Shown: positions 21,436-32,453 of the stretch, one piece after another | Numbering within the stretch: position 1 is the first letter of the stretch | Layout of the letters: each line of letters opens with the position of its first letter | Assembly: GCA_022315425.1 (NCBI GenBank) | Contig: JAIUPT010000020.1 | Span: 744,001-808,000 of the forward strand | Direction of reading: 5' to 3' | Length of the DNA: 64,000 nucleotides | From: Pseudevernia furfuracea | Lineage: Eukaryota > Ascomycota > Lecanoromycetes > Lecanorales > Parmeliaceae | The notes under the pieces: model-generated | Told to the model about the DNA's origin: nothing | The model's database searches: none | Seen by the model: only the letters and a program-made list of their open reading frames with translations | Program-made: the position numbers and the translations under genes

Positions 21436-23025
21436 ATGCCTCCGGCCACAAAGAGAAGAAAGGTTTCGGCAACCACGACACATTCATTGCCCGTTCCTGC
21501 CGCTCAACGAGGCATCCAGGCTTTCGTCAAGATCTCCAAGCCGCAAGTTCAAGGTCCTGGCAGGGGCGCCTCGGGCAAGAACAGCACAGCGACAGATAGC
21601 AAGGACGCGCTCAGCGGTGGGAATAGTAAGAAGCGAAAGTTGGGATCCATTTGCAGTCCTACAGACAAGGGGGAAGGCGAGAAAGCGTCGAGCCTGAGCG
21701 AGCAGGCACCACCCATAGATAACAGCAGCAGCAGACCCGTGGAAAGATCGGCTGATTCACCTACGCCCACCTCAACTCAGACAAATGATTCTCAAAGGGA
21801 GGCGACTTTACCATCAAATCATGTAGAAACCCCAACAAAAGGCGCTCGCTCGTGCCTCGAATCCCTTGCTCTTGCTTCCTCTTCGCCCTCCAATCCAAGC
21901 TCTTCATCACGCACAACACACCGTGAGGCACCACCCTCGTCTCCAGTCTCTGCACAGAGCAAATTGCCTCAACATCTCGAATCGCAGCAATTGCCAGATG
22001 AATTGCAAGACCTCGTCAACCTAAACTCTTCGTTCCTCACAGCCCTGTCCCTCCACTATGCGCACAATGGATCGATGACCCCTGCGGACCTACGCAACCT
22101 TGGACCTGGCATTGAAAGAGCGTGGAGGAAGAGAAAAGTGACTCAAGACGATGTGAGGAGGATACTGGCCGTCGGGCAGGCTGAGGGGGCCGATGGACAG
22201 GAGAAAGCGGGACCACTTTACCTGTCAGACTACGGTCATGGCAAAATCTGTGTCGAGATTGCAAACCATCCGGATTCACGGATGACCACGAGGCGACCGG
22301 TCAACGAAGAAGTCCTAAATACGGTCTTTTTGCGCGGTCTTGAGCAGCGTTGGATGTGCTACAGGACTACTTCGGCCGAACCTTCTCCTTCAAATTTCCT
22401 TGCATCAATCGCCTTGTTACCGATCACACCGTGCACTTCGCTGTCGAAAATTGCCCCTCTCCTCTCCAAAGGACAACGGCGACTTGAAGACCTCAAAGCT
22501 GGCGCCATCAAAGCCCAGCAAAAGCCACTATCTATCACGTCCGCAAACACAGTCACTCTTCCTCGGCCAAAACAAAAACAATCTTCTGCTCGCTCCACAG
22601 ACCTTTTCTCGCGACTCAAAGCCAAGCAGCTCCACCAGTCTACCCTCCCTCTACCTCCCTCTTCAGAGGCTTTGGCTCGAAAATCCGCACTTCAACGCAT
22701 GCATGAAATCACGCCTGTGCTGGAAAGCCTCGCCTTTTCCTCAAAGAAACATGCCAATGATGATGCCGCTGCAGTCGGCGTTAGGTCGATGGTATCCCCC
22801 GTTTCTTTTACAATGCCAACGCTGGTCCAGCATCTGCAGATGTCATTGCGGAATACGATCGGCAAGGAGGAAGTCATTAGGTCTGTGAAATTGTTGGCGG
22901 AGGTGGCTCCCGAGTGGGTGGGGTTGAAGGAGGTGGGAAAGATGCTTGGTGTGACCATCAAAGGAGAAGGGTTGAGGAAGGACGAAATGAGGAGAAAGAT
23001 TAACAGCCTGCTTGAGAGGCCGTGA
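21436..23025 (+). CDS. CDT1: DNA replication licensing factor Cdt1
   Basis: Single-exon frame of 529 residues from the ATG at 21436 (MPPATKRRKV, an NLS-like start). It should load the MCM helicase at origins together with ORC and Cdc6 in G1. The N-terminal third is disordered and Ser/Pro-rich, with a PIP-box-like QRGIQAFV at residues 24-31 and a second basic patch KKRKLGS. The middle domain reads LQDLVNLNSSFLTALSLHYA and GPLYLSDYGHGKICVEIA. The C-terminal winged helix that binds MCM is at about 420-529 (RMHEITPVLESLAFSSK; APEWVGLKEVGKMLGVTI). An in-frame ATG at 21310 could add 42 residues. Convergent with the DUF1365 gene. Confidence 0.85.
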   Translation: MPPATKRRKVSATTTHSLPVPAAQRGIQAFVKISKPQVQGPGRGASGKNSTATDSKDALSGGNSKKRKLGSICSPTDKGEGEKASSLSEQAPPIDNSSSRPVERSADSPTPTSTQTNDSQREATLPSNHVETPTKGARSCLESLALASSSPSNPSSSSRTTHREAPPSSPVSAQSKLPQHLESQQLPDELQDLVNLNSSFLTALSLHYAHNGSMTPADLRNLGPGIERAWRKRKVTQDDVRRILAVGQAEGADGQEKAGPLYLSDYGHGKICVEIANHPDSRMTTRRPVNEEVLNTVFLRGLEQRWMCYRTTSAEPSPSNFLASIALLPITPCTSLSKIAPLLSKGQRRLEDLKAGAIKAQQKPLSITSANTVTLPRPKQKQSSARSTDLFSRLKAKQLHQSTLPLPPSSEALARKSALQRMHEITPVLESLAFSSKKHANDDAAAVGVRSMVSPVSFTMPTLVQHLQMSLRNTIGKEEVIRSVKLLAEVAPEWVGLKEVGKMLGVTIKGEGLRKDEMRRKINSLLERP

Positions 23026-23327
23026 ATTCTCTTTGGATACGAGAGATACGGTTTTTATGGTGATGATGCGATGACTGTTTATGCGAGCCCAGGAAGGACT
23101 GACTGGATCGACTTCTGGCGAGGAGGGAGCGTTGCAACACTTGGATTGGGTCAATATACATGCGTTGTGGCTGCTTGTGTACTAGTACGTATAGTGTCTT
23201 CAGACTTGAAAGTGCCAACGCGAGTCGAGACTTTTCTGAGATCATGAGAATTATGACTGCCGTTAGGCAGTATGCATGTCTCTTCGCCAGTGTATTTTAC
23301 ATTGTTTTCGTCCCAACGTTCAGATGT
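23026..23327. other. convergent intergenic spacer
   Basis: Shared 3' region of CDT1 and the DUF1365 gene; both terminators presumably lie here. No gene seen. Confidence 0.45.
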
Positions 23328-25555
23328 CTAGAGCACTTCTCCTAGACCCCACCACAAATGCACGCCCAGACAACCCATCGCCACCTTTCCAATCTCGGTT
23401 ACAGTCAACTGCCTATGCCCGCTGCACAGCCCAACCAAACCGTCGAAAGACTGCACGCAGAGCCAGCAGAGCCAGATCTTGGTGATCCAAAGCGCGGCAT
23501 CGATCACTGCTGGCATGCCAAAAGCCACGTAATCGCTCAACAGCATCTTGAGCACAGCTTTTTTGTATGCGCGCACCTTTAGTGCGTCGGCACTAGGGAG
23601 ATGCACAGCGCAGGCATCAAGATCCGAAAGCGCATATTGGTGAGACGGGGATGGGAGGCGCCGGAAGAGGTGGGTCGGTACCCAACGGACACGATCCAGT
23701 AGCGAGGTTGGTGCGAGAGGGCATGCATCCAGAGGCACCGCATGTTTATTTGCCAAAGCAGCCTTCCACCAAGGCCACATTTTGAAAAGGGTGAATGTAC
23801 TGGAGGGTTCTTCAAAAACTTTAGTGAGGAGGTCAGGGTGGGAAGTGTGGAAGGTGACTGCTCCAGGATCTGGCTTTGAGAGAGCAACCTTGACATACTC
23901 GAGAATGGATGTGCAGCGGGCGACTTGGGCATAGAAGAGAGGCGAAGAAACCTTGAAAGTCACAGGGCATTGTTGCGTGTTTGGTTTGTCATGCAAAGCA
24001 TGCGGCGTGAAAAATTCCTCGGCGAACATGGTGGCGATGCCCGGTACAAATTGCAAAGAAAAGGAAAGGTCTGAGCCTTCGACAAGAGTTTTGAGGTAGT
24101 CTCTGAAAATTGCGGCGATGGCTCTAAGATACAATCAGCAGTTGAGAGAAAGATGGGTTTCCATGGCTGTACTTTTCGTCGTCTGTCTCGTTTCTGCCTA
24201 TGCTGTCTTTGAGCACCTCAGGCCTGAACCAGACGTGTAGCTTCCTTCGAAAGAAGAGCTTGCCTGCTTCTCGTACGATCCGTGGGAAGGTGACAAACCC
24301 TACCCACCACCAAGCTGCAATGAACTTGAAGGTACCACATCCTTTGAGTTTGTAAGGGTCTATGCTGTCAGAGGAGGAGAAAACGCGAGCAATGAGCTTT
24401 GGATGCTTTTTAGAGGAGCTAAGAGTAATGGTATTGTTGACGAGTGCCGCACCGGCCTTGTTACTTAGGTGAGGAAAGAAGGGGTCATTAGCCGAAAGCG
24501 AGTAGGCACCCTTCCGAGAGTTGAATGGAGACACATGGAAGTCCTTCGGCCAAGACTTCGCAAATCGTCCGAATTCCTTCTCATCCGGAGGATCCTGGCG
24601 CTGGCTGCCATCCTGATCAACTTTCTCCGCTACCACTTTTCCACTCTCGTCTCCGGAAACTCCATCATTAGGCCCTATATCTTTTAAGAAGTACATTCGT
24701 CTCTCGTCGAATGTGTTATTTACTTCGAGTATCATTGCTTTCAACTCTTTTCTCGCGTTATACAAATACCAGAATGATACAGGGTTGAAGGAGTATCCGA
24801 GGAACCGAGGCGCAGTGATAAGATAAGCATCAGGGTAGTCCTCAACTTTCTCATTCTGTTCGAAACCATGAGTGTGTGTGCATGGGACTCATGCAGCTCG
24901 TGCTTACTTGAGATTCAAGGTATGTATCAAGCTTTCCCCGTAAGCCGTGCATGCTATCCCCTCGAGCGAGAAAGTCGGCAGAGTCAACATTGAACCAGCC
25001 ATTTCTGGGTTTTCGGCCCCTCCATGGCAGAGTCTTGAGATCTGCACTCAAGAAAGACGAGACCCAGCCTCGCCAGCCAACTGGGATACCCACAAAAAGG
25101 TATGAGTAGGAAAATGAGTGCTTCTGGGGGAAAAGACGTGTGTGAGACGTTCGACAGGGGAATAGAATTGGCTTCAAAGGACTCGATTCATCGTTATAGT
25201 CGTACTGGCTGGTGTACCGGCCGTTGTCGAAGTCCCACTGAAGCTTCTTCACCTTAGCCTCAAGCTCTTCGATCTCGATCTTGTTCTCCTGACGTTTCTT
25301 GTATACCTGGGACAACAGGTAGATGTTCAAGAAGCAAAGGCCCACAAAACAGGCACACTGGAGACAGCAGTACCCTTTCAAAAGGAAGTGAGAGCGCCAG
25401 CGCCAATTATGGGGAGAGTACTGTGGATCTTTTCTAGGTATTCCAATCCAAAGTAAAACAAACAACTTGAGATCGGTTGATGTGCCTAGTCGGTCATATC
25501 TATATCTCGTGTACCACACCACGGCAAAGACAAAGGCCGAGACAAATAGATCCAT
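23328..25555 (-). CDS. DUF1365 family protein, membrane-associated
   Basis: Three exons fit in phase: 25555-24908, 24855-24173 and 24123-23328, giving 708 residues. N-terminal hydrophobic segments (DLFVSAFVFAVVWY; CLQCACFVGLCFLNIYLL) suggest membrane attachment, followed by a short coiled coil. DUF1365 landmarks follow: SYSYLFVGIPVGW, DAYLITAPRFLGYSFNPVSF, LEVNNTFDERRMYFL, KDFHVSPFNSRKGAYSL and a C-terminal beta/alpha region. Hydrophobic segments near the end (AVIDAALWITKIWLCWLCV) may be further spans. The biochemical role of DUF1365 is unknown; bacterial members sit beside amine oxidase and cyclopropane fatty acid synthase genes, hinting at lipid modification. No such partner is near here. 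Confidence 0.85.
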
Positions 25556-25910
25556 AGGTTTACGAGTGGTTACCGCTCCATTCTGTCATGATTGAACATA
25601 GTGTCGGTATCCCGTTTCTGTGCCAAGGTAGGCGACCTCAGCTGGTTCGCCACTTCCTCATGTAGCTGTCATGATGCCTCAATCGAAGAATCTCGAAATC
25701 GCTTATTTTAGCGTTACCGCGGCAATGATTCATCGCCAAGACATCGTGTTTCACATGCATGATGCATCCTCAGCTCCTTCTTTTCTTTCACTTTGACAAA
25801 AACTTCTTACACACACCACACCTATTCACACGCTCCCATCAAGCACACGCTACCAAACAACCCGCTGAAACTACCTAGCTGCCTCCATTACCAACACCCA
25901 CCACACCATC
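25556..25910. other. divergent promoter region, DUF1365 gene / MBF1
   Basis: These 355 bp separate the two divergent starts, so they should hold both promoters. The MBF1 side is a C/A-rich leader with CACACCACACC-type runs. No coding sequence seen. Confidence 0.5.
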
Positions 25911-26503
25911 ATGTCAGACGACTGGGATACCGTTACCAAGATCGGGAGCAAGACCGGCGGAGGCTTTTCTCAGCGCGAAACTGTTGTCCGAGGAAAGGGA
26001 GCAATCAACCAGGCTCAGCGTAGCGGAGCCGTCATCGGCACCGAGAAGAAATTCGCCACAGGCAACCCCGTAAGTCTTGCCCGCATCCACCCAAAAACCC
26101 CTCAGCTTTTACCGTCAGGCCTCCCAGAAACGCTTGCGAGTGGCGTCATTCTCCATATGATAGTGCCACTTATCAGCGCTCTCCATCTTGCTAATGCGTT
26201 TCATTCTAGGCCAACAAATCCGGCTCCGAAGGCCAGCGTCTGACCAAAGTCGACCGTTCCGACGATATCATCGCCCCGAACAAAGTGCCCGCAGAAATCG
26301 GCCAGAACATTCGCAACCGACGCTCGAAAGAGGGGCCCTACAAGATGACGCAGGCGCAGCTGGCTCAGAAGGTGAATGCGCCGGCGAAGGATATCCAGAC
26401 GCTGGAGAGCGGGGATGCGATTAAGAACCAGGCGCTGCTGAATAAGGTGGCGAGGGTGCTGAAGGTCAGTCCGAAAACGGGATTGCCGTTGGATGATAAA
26501 TGA
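25911..26503 (+). CDS. MBF1: multiprotein-bridging factor 1
   Basis: Two exons, 25911-26069 and 26210-26503, with an intron starting GTAAGT and ending TTCTAG, give 150 residues, the usual family length. MBF1 is a coactivator bridging TBP and bZIP activators (Gcn4 in yeast) and also protects against ribosome frameshifting at collisions. The N-terminal MBF1 domain begins MSDDWDTVTKIGSKTGGG and includes AINQAQRSGAVIGTEKK. The C-terminal helix-turn-helix reads EIGQNIRNRRSKEG, KMTQAQLAQKVNA and KDIQTLESGDAIKN. All hallmarks are intact. It is convergent with the isocitrate dehydrogenase gene. Confidence 0.97.
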
Positions 26504-26800
26504 GCTGTGTTAGCTATGACTGAGGACTAAAGGGGGTTGGCTTCTTTGATGTGATGAAAGGAGCAATTAGCGGAAAGGGAGTTTGTGGCAGTGTGAGTCA
26601 TTTGCATGATGGCGACAGATCAGTCCTGGCTTGAGCTTAGACTTACAACCTAGATGATCAGCAAACAAAGCGGCATGAATAGCTTTGTCTATACCTGCAT
26701 TTTCCTTTTCAGTATACACAGATATTTTACACTGAGATCCTATATACCCACTATCCAATATCTACAGCAAAAATATTCAAGCACTCTGCCCAATCTAGCC
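26504..26800. other. convergent intergenic spacer
   Basis: Shared 3' region of MBF1 and IDP1. No gene seen. Confidence 0.45.
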
Positions 26801-28171
26801 TCACAACTTCTCCTTTAGATTCTTCTTCATCCTTTTCTCCACTGCCTCCATATACTCCTGCGTCGTGACATAATCCTTCCTCTCGGTCAAGCCACAAGCC
26901 AGAGCCAGGTCCTTCGTCATGATCTTGTCCTTATCAACAGTATCCACACAAGCTTGCTCCAAACTCTCTGCAAACGCTACCACCTCCGGCGTGTTATCAA
27001 GCTGCCCTCTTTGCACGAGTCCTCTGGTCCAGGCAAATATAGACGCTATAGGATTGGTGGATGTAGCGTTGCCCTTTTGGTGCTCCCTGAAATGTCGGGT
27101 CACCGTGCCATGCGCTGCTTCGGACTCGAACGTCTTGCCGTCAGGGGTGATGAGTACGGAGGTCATGAGACCCAGTGACCCAAAGCCTTGAGCCACAATA
27201 TCGGACTGCACGTCTCCATCGTAATTCTTCAGCGCCATGACATAGCCGCCAGAGGACTTCATCATCTGTGCGACCATATCGTCAATCAACCGATGCTCGT
27301 ACCAAATCTTCTTCTCTTCAAACTGCGAAGCATATTCCTTCTCGTAAATTTCCTGAAAAATGTCCTTAAACCTCCCGTCGTATTTTTTGAGTATAGTGTT
27401 CTTCGTGCTCATATACAGCGGTAGAGCCTTGCTCAAAGCATGTTTGAAGCTAGCGTGAGCGAATCCCTGTATTGATTCGTCCGTGTTGTACTGTGTCTGC
27501 GCAACTCCTCCCTGCTCTCCAAACTCAAACACTTTTATCCGTTCTGGCTCACCGCCCTTCGGCGTGTACACCATCTCCAAGGTCCCGGGGCCCGGAGCCA
27601 CCATGTCTTTAGCCCGGTACTGATCCCCAAAAGCATGCCTTCCAATAACAATCGGCTTCTTCCACCCGGGTACCAGCCTCGGTATCCTAGGTATGACGAT
27701 TGGTTCTCTGAATACTGTTCCCCCAAGCTGGTTCCGTATTGTGCCATTGGGACTTAACCACATCTGCTTCAATTTGAACTCTTTCACACGCGCTTCGTCG
27801 GGGGTGATGGTCGCGCATTTGACGCCTACAGAGTATTTCTTAATGGCTTCTGCGGCGTCTAAGGTGACTTGATCATTGGTCTCGTCACGATAGGGGAGGC
27901 CGAGGTCGTAGTATTTCAGGTCGACTGAGAGGTAGGGGTGAATGAACTTGTCTTTGATGTCTTTCCAGATGATTCGGGTCATCTCATCGCCATCTAGTTC
28001 GACGATTGGGCTTTTGACTTTTATTTTGTTTGAGGTAGCCATTGTTCTTGTGAAGGGCGGGGACGGTGGTGTAGGCGCTCGCTGGTTTCGATAAAGGGTT
28101 TGGAAGCTTTGAGGGAGTTGGGAAAGTGGTCTTCGAAATTGATGAGACGCTGGCGCCCAGAAAGAGCTCAT
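26801..28171 (-). CDS. IDP1: NADP-dependent isocitrate dehydrogenase
   Basis: Intronless frame of 456 residues from the ATG at 28171. It oxidises isocitrate to 2-oxoglutarate and makes NADPH. Hallmarks: PIVELDGDEMTR, the substrate loop SPNGTIRNQLGGTVFREP, KNYDGDVQSDIVAQGFGSLG and EAAHGTVTRH. Residues 1-43 are a basic, Ser/Pro-rich presequence (SHQFRRPLSQLPQSFQTLYR) suited to mitochondrial import. A second in-frame ATG at 28042 (MATSNKIKVKSPIVEL) begins exactly at the conserved catalytic part and would give a 413-residue cytosolic form. The C-terminus (KEKL) is not a standard peroxisomal signal. Dual products from two starts are known for fungal idp genes; here it is inferred. Confidence 0.97.
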   Translation of the reverse strand: MSSFWAPASHQFRRPLSQLPQSFQTLYRNQRAPTPPSPPFTRTMATSNKIKVKSPIVELDGDEMTRIIWKDIKDKFIHPYLSVDLKYYDLGLPYRDETNDQVTLDAAEAIKKYSVGVKCATITPDEARVKEFKLKQMWLSPNGTIRNQLGGTVFREPIVIPRIPRLVPGWKKPIVIGRHAFGDQYRAKDMVAPGPGTLEMVYTPKGGEPERIKVFEFGEQGGVAQTQYNTDESIQGFAHASFKHALSKALPLYMSTKNTILKKYDGRFKDIFQEIYEKEYASQFEEKKIWYEHRLIDDMVAQMMKSSGGYVMALKNYDGDVQSDIVAQGFGSLGLMTSVLITPDGKTFESEAAHGTVTRHFREHQKGNATSTNPIASIFAWTRGLVQRGQLDNTPEVVAFAESLEQACVDTVDKDKIMTKDLALACGLTERKDYVTTQEYMEAVEKRMKKNLKEKL

Positions 28172-28746
28172 TGTCGAGACGAAGGTCAGAAATCCAGCTG
28201 GAATCACTGGTGCTCGTGGGATATGGCGGGGAAAGGGCGTAACAGTATCTCCGAAAGTCTTGGCACGGCAGTTGATGGTCGGGGAGTTGGGTATAAGACT
28301 GTCGCCGCTTTATCAGCCTGGCGCTCGGTCCATCTTCGCACGGTATATTGTTGGGACCCTCATCCGGCCACACCGAAGGTATGACAACAGAGCCCCAAAA
28401 TTGAGTGGGGGCATGTAACAATAGCAATAGTTTCAAAAAAGGGAAAAGTATGCAGACTTTGGAGTCGTTTATTGAATCGTGTGGGCTGCACACTCTATAT
28501 GAAAGCGAAACCCATGTGAGTGTCTGTCTCTCTAAAAAGCTCAAGATACTGGACTGCTATTCTTGAGATGTATCTCGTGATTTAATCTTCATTCGACCGG
28601 ACATAAACGGCCAATAAGAGGGGCGGAGGCGCAATGCCACGCAATCAAAATATCATCTCCTTCATTCACTGTTTGTGCAACGTCTTGGCAGAAGTATGAC
28701 CGAGGGGACACATCGTCCATAAAACCTTTCAAAAGATACAAACTCC
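28172..28746. other. divergent intergenic region, IDP1 / F-box gene
   Basis: Presumed promoters of both genes. Frames crossing it are non-ATG extensions or out-of-frame. No gene seen. Confidence 0.45.
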
Positions 28747-29394
28747 ATGGGAATAGAGCTATCAACATCCACGATGCCTGCTCCTATCGAAGCCGTCCCT
28801 CCAGAGATCCTCACGGTCATCGTCTCTTTTATTGCTCCTGAAGATTATCTCAAATTCAAACTTGTTTCTAAAGGCTTCTCCAACTGGGCTTCCACTGCAT
28901 TCAAATGGGAAGACATGACCAAGAGCGAGGTTATTCAGGGCCAGACCAGCTTAGAGGCTGGCCTTCCAAGGGCTCGACGTCTAAACGACTTCATCTGCAC
29001 GCACTGCGGGCTTGTGAAACCCACTAATAGATTTTCGGACAACCAGGCCGTCAAGACCAACCCCAAGCGCATCTGTATCTCATGTGGCATCATATCTAAT
29101 TATTACACCAAACGTCAGTTGCCCAAGGTCAATGGAGAGGGACACATACCCTGCTGGCACTGTAAGAAGGCCGTCCCAAAGTACAACAACTGGGAGGAGA
29201 TACTAGCATCAGGGAAGCATGATTTGATGAAGTTACTGGGAGGGTCCAGGACTGAAGGCCTCCTACAAAGATACATAGCCCCAGATGGTAGATCGTTGGA
29301 CTGGATTTACCAATTGGAGGTGTTGGCGTTCTGCAAGCCATGTCTAGAACTGATGTTGCGTCACAAGGAGGCTGCACCGAGATTGAGGCGTTGA
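28747..29394 (+). CDS. F-box protein with four CxxC pairs
   Basis: Single-exon frame of 215 residues. Residues 14-40 form an F-box (AVPPEILTVIVSFIAPEDYL, then KFKLVSKGFSNWAS), which should bind Skp1 in an SCF ubiquitin ligase. The rest contains Cys pairs ICTHCG, ICISCG, CWHC and CKPC, spaced to bind zinc and probably acting as the substrate-recognition module. An ATG ten codons in (MPAPIEAVPPEI) is an alternative start closer to the F-box. The substrate is unknown. This is a common fungal architecture. Confidence 0.82.
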   Translation: MGIELSTSTMPAPIEAVPPEILTVIVSFIAPEDYLKFKLVSKGFSNWASTAFKWEDMTKSEVIQGQTSLEAGLPRARRLNDFICTHCGLVKPTNRFSDNQAVKTNPKRICISCGIISNYYTKRQLPKVNGEGHIPCWHCKKAVPKYNNWEEILASGKHDLMKLLGGSRTEGLLQRYIAPDGRSLDWIYQLEVLAFCKPCLELMLRHKEAAPRLRR

Positions 29395-29911
29395 CGTCTG
29401 AATGCATGGATAGCAAGGATTTGAGGGAGCGAAAGTGTTGTGTTTGAGATCAGTGAGCTTGCGATGTATGTGATCAGCATGGAGCGAGCACTGGCATGCA
29501 GTTGATTGATCAATTAGGCCGTTGACCGGTATCCTGTGGCTTTCGATGTATGCAAAGGTGGAAAATTCAATGTAACCTAGGGTGTGAAGGTTTCATAAAA
29601 TTTGTGCTCTTTTTCCTCAAGATTCCCCGTAATGTTGTGGGCAAGACCCCAAATTTTGTCTGCAACCCGGCCTCTTGCGTTCAAAGATATCATCTTGGTG
29701 AGGGTTGCAGTGCAAATTTTCGTGCAAACGAGTGAAAGGCGCCTTGAAAGAAGGATAAAAGACGGGACACCTTTCCTTTTCTCGTTGTTGGCGGTCAAAG
29801 TGGCAAATCAATTCGTTTCGTATCAAAGCCCTCTCCTTGTTCCTCAGGTAGTGTCATCTTTTATTTCAATCGCGTGGCATCGCTAACACTTGCCACTCCC
29901 CCTTCTCCCCA
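29395..29911. other. intergenic
   Basis: Overlapping short frames on both strands, none recognisable. No supported gene. Confidence 0.4.
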
Positions 29912-30448
29912 ATGTCTTCATCCAACGACAAGACCACCTCAGACCTGAAAGAGAAGCAAGAGAAGCTTTTTCAGAGTACGATAGACTATTTGAAAAGTAC
30001 AGAGCATCGGCTTTCCGTACCATAGGTCCACTACAGCCTGAACGTGGCTTAAATACTTCTTCGACACCCCAACAACATGACCGCCGGTGTTCAACAGGAG
30101 TTGTTTGGTCTCAAAGCAGATTCTGAACGACACATGGAGAGAATGGAGGGTGTATTGGACCGGATCTTTGAGCGTATCCCGGAGATGAAGGAAGAGAGTG
30201 AGCAGTCCTTGCTAACTTTGACTGCTTTCATCGATATCGGATGCTAAGTCGGGAAGATAGCGAAATCGACGCATGAGTTGAAGCGTTGGAAGAGCAAGCA
30301 GCCAAGGAGGAAGACAAACCCTAGAAAATTGTTAGTATTCGAGGAAATAAACAGCAATCCGGAACTTCCTTGGGTGCCCACTGAGCGGGCGATTTCCATC
30401 ATCGTAGCAATCCCGTTCAGGCGGACGACAATGACGCACTCTCGATAA
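29912..30448 (+). CDS. small coiled-coil protein, tentative
   Basis: Three exons fit in phase: 29912-30016, 30098-30197 and 30249-30448, giving 134 residues. The product starts MSSSNDKTTSDLKEKQEKLF, continues as an amphipathic helix (SERHMERMEGVLDRIFERIP) and ends with a basic segment (ELKRWKSKQPRRKTNPRKLL). The second intron starts GTGAGC and has a GCTAAC branch site but a weak CTAAG acceptor. No domain is recognised. It resembles the next gene only in being helical and charged. The model rests on phase and composition. Confidence 0.4.
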
Positions 30449-30601
30449 TGACAGAAAAGAGAATCTGGACTTTGTTTTCGTGAGAAACCGAAAACAAGTA
30501 TATCACTTCAAAGCGTCCGTTGATGTTACTGCTTTTCTCTTCGAACAGCGCTCCTCTTCCTAACCTCCCTTCTCAAAAGTCCTGAACCTCAACTTCTCGA
30601 A

Positions 30602-31266
30602 ATGATGCCAGCCAACACCAAGTCCACCGGCGAACAGACCGGGAATCCCATGACAAAGGCCGAGAAACACGACGAGGAGATCGATCAAGTACAACTCTGG
30701 ATCGACCTTTTCGCAAAAGTCCCACCCACCATCGAGTTCATCAACAAGCTGGTCGCGATTCTGAAGAAACAAGTCGAGGAAAACGACATGGTGAGCAAGG
30801 AATGGCAAGCGTTGTCCGACGTTCTCGGAGTGGAACCACTGAACCCCAAGTCCATCAAGGAGCAGATCAGGAAGGTGGAGACAAACGCCAAGCGCTTCGA
30901 CCAGGCGAACATGGAATATCAAACTTTAGGCCGTGAGGCAGACCAACTGCGTGGAGGACTAACTCACATAACTCGATTGCTTGGCGATGCAGACAACCCC
31001 TCGAGACTGGAGACACTGGAAGATATCAAGGCAAATTATGAGCGGAGAATGGCAGAGACAAGGGAATCGATGAGTAGCAAGTCGCAGCTCATGCGGCTTT
31101 GGCGTAGCCTAGGTGGGTGATGGTCTCCAAATAACGTTGTCGTGTCGAATGTGGATGGGAATTTTCTTTTCTTCTTTCGCTAATCTAGTTAGAAGACAAG
31201 GACAAGAGACCAATAGCTGCGCCTATGGATGAGTCGGCTGATGAGAGCAGTGCAGCGGACAAGTAA
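30602..31266 (+). CDS. coiled-coil protein, unknown function
   Basis: Two exons, 30602-31112 and 31193-31266, give 194 residues; the intron begins GTGGGT and ends CTAGTTAG. The protein is helical and charged with heptads throughout (EFINKLVAILKKQVEENDMV; SIKEQIRKVETNAKRFDQAN) and an acidic tail (EDKDKRPIAAPMDESADESS). No membrane span, signal peptide or known domain. ATG codons at 30602 and 30605 are adjacent, and either could be used. Confidence 0.62.
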
Positions 31267-31489
31267 GATGTGGGGAGCTCTTTCAAGATGATTGGAGTTC
31301 TGATGGAAGAATGGGGAGCTCCTGGACATGTCTGAGAAGATGAGTGGGGGAGAGAACTAGAGCATAGACGATGCTAGTTCACAATCTCTTTCCACGAGCT
31401 AGTAACATACAACCACCGAAAGTCCAAGTTATCTTGTCTCCCCGAATACACCACCCTACCAGCATCGGCACCCTGCCTGGTATATGCCC

Positions 31490-32075
31490 CTACTTGCCAA
31501 ACCCAAACCAGCTCGAGATCCCACTCTTCGCCTCTGACGCCTTCCTCTCCACAGTCTTATCAAAGTTGTCAACCGATTGATTGAATTCCTTTTTTGTATC
31601 ATTCTTAGACTTGTCGAACTGAGAAGCGGTGTCATTCTTGAGTTTTTCGAATTTGGCTTCAACCTCGCTCACTTTGGAGGAGATAGTCTTATCGGCCTCG
31701 TGAACCTTGTTGCGGACATCATCGACCTATATGCAAGTTCCTGTGTCAGCTGAAGACAACTAGAGCAGGGCGAGAAGAAAGCAAGCAAGCATACGGTGTG
31801 ATCGATCTTGGAGCCCGCGATCTGTGCCCATTCTTCACCTTGCTTCTTCGCTTCCGCGCTGGAGATGTTCTGACCTCTCATTGAGGTTTTGGCGCTTTCG
31901 ACATCATCTGCCGAATGGTATTAGCTCGTAGTCTCAGATGGTTGTTGTGGTTGCCAGTGGACAAACGCTCGGCTTTCTTTTGCGCGACTTTGGAGTCCCC
32001 TCCAGCAGCGTAGAGGTAGTAACCTCCAATTGCTGCAACTGGTAGGCCAATATACGCTATCCTACGTCCAGCCAT
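31490..32075 (-). CDS. small membrane-anchored helical protein (fungal calcofluor-hypersensitivity-type family)
   Basis: Three exons close in frame: 32075-31967, 31907-31795 and 31726-31490, giving 152 residues. The N-terminus is a Gly-rich membrane helix (MAGRRIAYIGLPVAAIGGYY). Amphipathic, charged helices follow (KQGEEWAQIAGSKIDHTVDD; VSEVEAKFEKLKNDTASQFD), with LEA-like spacing. It ends in an aromatic tail, ISSWFGFGK. This matches a small fungal family usually annotated as calcofluor white hypersensitive protein, probably in mitochondrial or ER membranes; the name comes from memory and was not checked. The ATG at 32075 was chosen because it precedes the anchor directly. Confidence 0.72.
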
Positions 32076-32453
32076 GATAGATTTTGCTGTTCGAATTCTG
32101 TTTGGAGGGTAGAAGTTGGACCGTTTGAAATTGTGTCTTGGTTGTCTGGTGTTGGAGAACTTCGAAGCTTGGAAGTTCCAATTCATTAGCGCGCCTCCGG
32201 TATACCCATGACGTCCCCGCATAGCGCTATCCCACTTTGAACTTCATCAGCCACACTTTCCTTCCTTCCCGCCAAGACCAGATCACTTTTTCATGATCAG
32301 CTGTGGAGTATGTTGACACCTGCAGAGCGCCTGACAGATACGAGGACAGATACCGGTACCTCTGATTAAATCATACCCTGTGATACATTTGAGCCTTCCC
32401 GGAAATGAGAAGAGTCAGACCATGAGCTCCAGGCAGCCAGACTTCACGCTGCA
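32076..32453. other. divergent promoter region
   Basis: Lies between the divergent starts at 32075 and 32454. No gene seen. Confidence 0.5.
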
